Of a DNA stretch of 64,000 bases, positions 61,658 to 64,000 are shown in pieces. Numbering within the stretch: the stretch's first letter is position 1; each line of letters opens with the position of its first letter. The notes beneath the pieces were generated by a model. The model saw only the letters and a list, made by a program, of their open reading frames with translations. It was not told the origin of the DNA and made no database searches. This DNA is from Bin107 sp965221655. Its GTDB lineage: Bacteria > UBA8248. Both the position numbers and the translations under genes were made by a program. The stretch covers positions 1,302,001-1,366,000 of the forward strand of contig OZ244906.1 of NCBI GenBank assembly GCA_965221655.1. The letters run 5' to 3'.

Positions 61658-62416
61658 TCACAGACCAATGCCCTCCGCGTCCGGGGAGAGGCCAAGTTCC
61701 GTTACCTCAGCTTCTTCGTAGTAGAGGATGCGCTTGCAGCTCGAACACGTGTAAATCGTATCCCGCGAGTCCCTGATCTCCAAAAAGCGCTTTATGGTCT
61801 CCGCCATGCGGCAGCCCTGGCAGGTGCGGTTTATCACGGCGCACACGGCCACCCCCTTGCGGGATTTCCGCAAACCCCGGTAGCGGCGCATCCACTCCGC
61901 GCTCACGTCGCTCGCCAGGGACTTCGCCTTCCCTTCGAGCGCGTCGAGTTCGCGCTCGAATTCCGCGAGGCGGCTCTCGTGCTTGCCTGTCTCGCCCTGC
62001 ACCCTGGCGCGGGCCGTCTCCAGCTCGGCGCGCGCACCGGCGAGGCTTTCTTCGTGGGCCGGCGTCTGCTCCATGGTCTCGAGCACGACGTCCTCAAGCG
62101 TGCCGATGCTCTTTTCGTAGTTCCCTATCTCGTTGCCGAGGGCGCGGTATTCCTCGTTCGTCTTGACGAGGGTCTGCTTGCCCCGGGTGTCGCGCAACTT
62201 CTGGTCGAGAGACTGGATTTCGCTCTCCGCTTCGCGCAGCTTCTTGCGAGAGGCGTCGAGCTCTGCTTCGAGCCGCGCCACCTCCGTCTCGAAGCTGGTC
62301 AGGTAGCGTCTTTCGCGCTCGATGGCGGCGGGGATGGCGGCCATCGCATCACGGCACTCGTCAATTCTGCCGTCTATCGACTGAAGCTCCTTCAGGGCCG
62401 CCAACTCGGGGTGCAC
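61658..62416 (-). CDS. Coiled-coil protein with C-terminal zinc ribbon (CT398/DUF164-like)
   Basis: This ~252-residue protein has a long alpha-helical coiled-coil hairpin (residues ~5-165, rich in Glu, Arg and Leu) and a C-terminal zinc ribbon with NRTCQGCRM and YTCSSCKRILYY as paired CxxC knuckles. The family is widespread and possibly nucleic-acid or secretion related; its role is unsettled. The start is GTG 62416, with GAGGAG eight bases before; the longer frame would run into the tRNA gene. It is followed closely by rnhA. Confidence 0.85.
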   Translation of the reverse strand: MHPELAALKELQSIDGRIDECRDAMAAIPAAIERERRYLTSFETEVARLEAELDASRKKLREAESEIQSLDQKLRDTRGKQTLVKTNEEYRALGNEIGNYEKSIGTLEDVVLETMEQTPAHEESLAGARAELETARARVQGETGKHESRLAEFERELDALEGKAKSLASDVSAEWMRRYRGLRKSRKGVAVCAVINRTCQGCRMAETIKRFLEIRDSRDTIYTCSSCKRILYYEEAEVTELGLSPDAEGIGL

Positions 62417-62446
62417 GCAGAGAACTCCTCGCGTCGGGAATCGAAA

Positions 62447-62521
62447 TGGTGGGCCCACCTGGATTCGAACCAAGGACCAGCCGGTTATGAGCCGGCGGCT
62501 CTACCGCTGAGCTATGGGCCC
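62447..62521 (-). tRNA. tRNA with CAT anticodon (elongator Met, or Ile2)
   Basis: On the minus strand the acceptor GGGCCCA pairs with TGGGCCC, then discriminator A and an encoded CCA. The anticodon stem GCCGG/CCGGC closes CTCATAA with anticodon CAT. The T loop is TTCGAAT. The G1-C72 pair rules out an initiator tRNA. Elongator methionine is the default call, but an Ile2 tRNA whose C34 is changed to lysidine cannot be excluded from sequence alone. Confidence 0.9.
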
Positions 62522-62591
62522 CGCAAGCACCGCGCACAAAAGACGCGCAGGGCCGTGCGGCCCCGCCGTCCTCACGCTTTCGGGCTTTGCA

Positions 62592-62620
62592 TATATGGCC
62601 CCGCGCACGCCCGATGTCAA
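62592..62620 (-). promoter_or_regulatory. Promoter upstream of the CAT tRNA
   Basis: On the minus strand a perfect TTGACA (62620-62615) is followed after 17 bp by CATATA (62597-62592), with TATATG overlapping two bases downstream. It lies in the gap between rpoD and the tRNA, about 70 nt before the mature 5' end. Confidence 0.5.
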
Positions 62621-62638
62621 TCGCGCGCGGCCTTCGCT

Positions 62639-64000
<1,362 letters not shown>

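Noticed and set aside
62447..62521. Initiator tRNA-fMet
   Set aside because: The first acceptor pair is G1-C72; initiator tRNAs have an unpaired first position.

Overview
The window is an almost fully coding, high-GC bacterial chromosome segment. The organism looks Gram-negative: it carries an RND pump with a periplasmic adaptor, a meso-diaminopimelate type MurE and many periplasmic c-type cytochromes. It uses a B12-dependent class II ribonucleotide reductase. The mix of family III CoA-transferases, SsuABC/TauABC-like transporters, VOC and metallo-beta-lactamase proteins, and the dcw order followed by pgeF-yggS-proC-yggT-divIVA, recalls Deltaproteobacteria-like or uncultivated lineages. I cannot name a phylum from sequence alone. 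I saw no phage, insertion sequence or CRISPR array.

Layout. Positions 1-1753 (+) hold the end of an SsuBC/TauBC-type ABC operon plus an SRPBCC protein. Positions 1754-2432 are a regulatory gap with a 10-bp tandem repeat, a cluster of DnaA-box-like sites, and a consensus promoter overlapped by an NrdR-like box; these precede nrdJ (2433-6008). Two 78-nt direct repeats, each ending in a 19-bp hairpin, and a tRNA-Ala(CGC) follow. Positions 6520-11000 (-) carry an alcohol dehydrogenase, queF, a stand-alone molybdenum hydroxylase subunit and a carboxymuconolactone-decarboxylase/AhpD-like gene. That last gene has an in-frame TGA exactly where a CxxC cysteine is expected, followed by a good bacterial SECIS hairpin, so it is a probable selenoprotein. 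Positions 11148-15664 (-) are an RND permease and its adaptor. Positions 15942-19492 (-) hold a VOC protein, an E1 beta/alpha pair and a RibD-C reductase.

Positions 19598-23898 (+) hold an MBL hydrolase, a VOC protein and a tightly overlapping run of exported redox proteins (di-haem peroxidase/MauG, two cytochromes c, YVTN beta-propeller). Positions 24045-26676 (-) hold an SUMF1-domain protein, a cupin and a CaiB-type CoA-transferase. Positions 26892-30083 are a second ABC system whose ATPase carries a one-base frameshift. A decayed copy of its permease lies between the permease and the convergent binding protein.

Positions 30353-52350 (-) hold tRNA-Asp, mtnA and a complete division and cell wall cluster, read from 52.3 kb downwards: mraZ, rsmH, ftsL, ftsI, murE, murF, mraY, murD, ftsW, murG, murC, murB, ftsQ, ftsA, ftsZ, pgeF, yggS, proC, yggT, divIVA. 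A sigma70-type promoter overlaps four 10-bp MraZ operator repeats at its head. Nearly all dcw genes overlap by 1-8 nt, which suggests translational coupling. Positions 52736-60744 (-) form a housekeeping operon: ilvA, purH, folC, folP, tauE-like, panE, panB. Positions 60830-64000 (-) hold rnpB with its promoter, rnhA, a zinc-ribbon coiled-coil protein, a CAU tRNA and the rpoD gene, which runs off the window.
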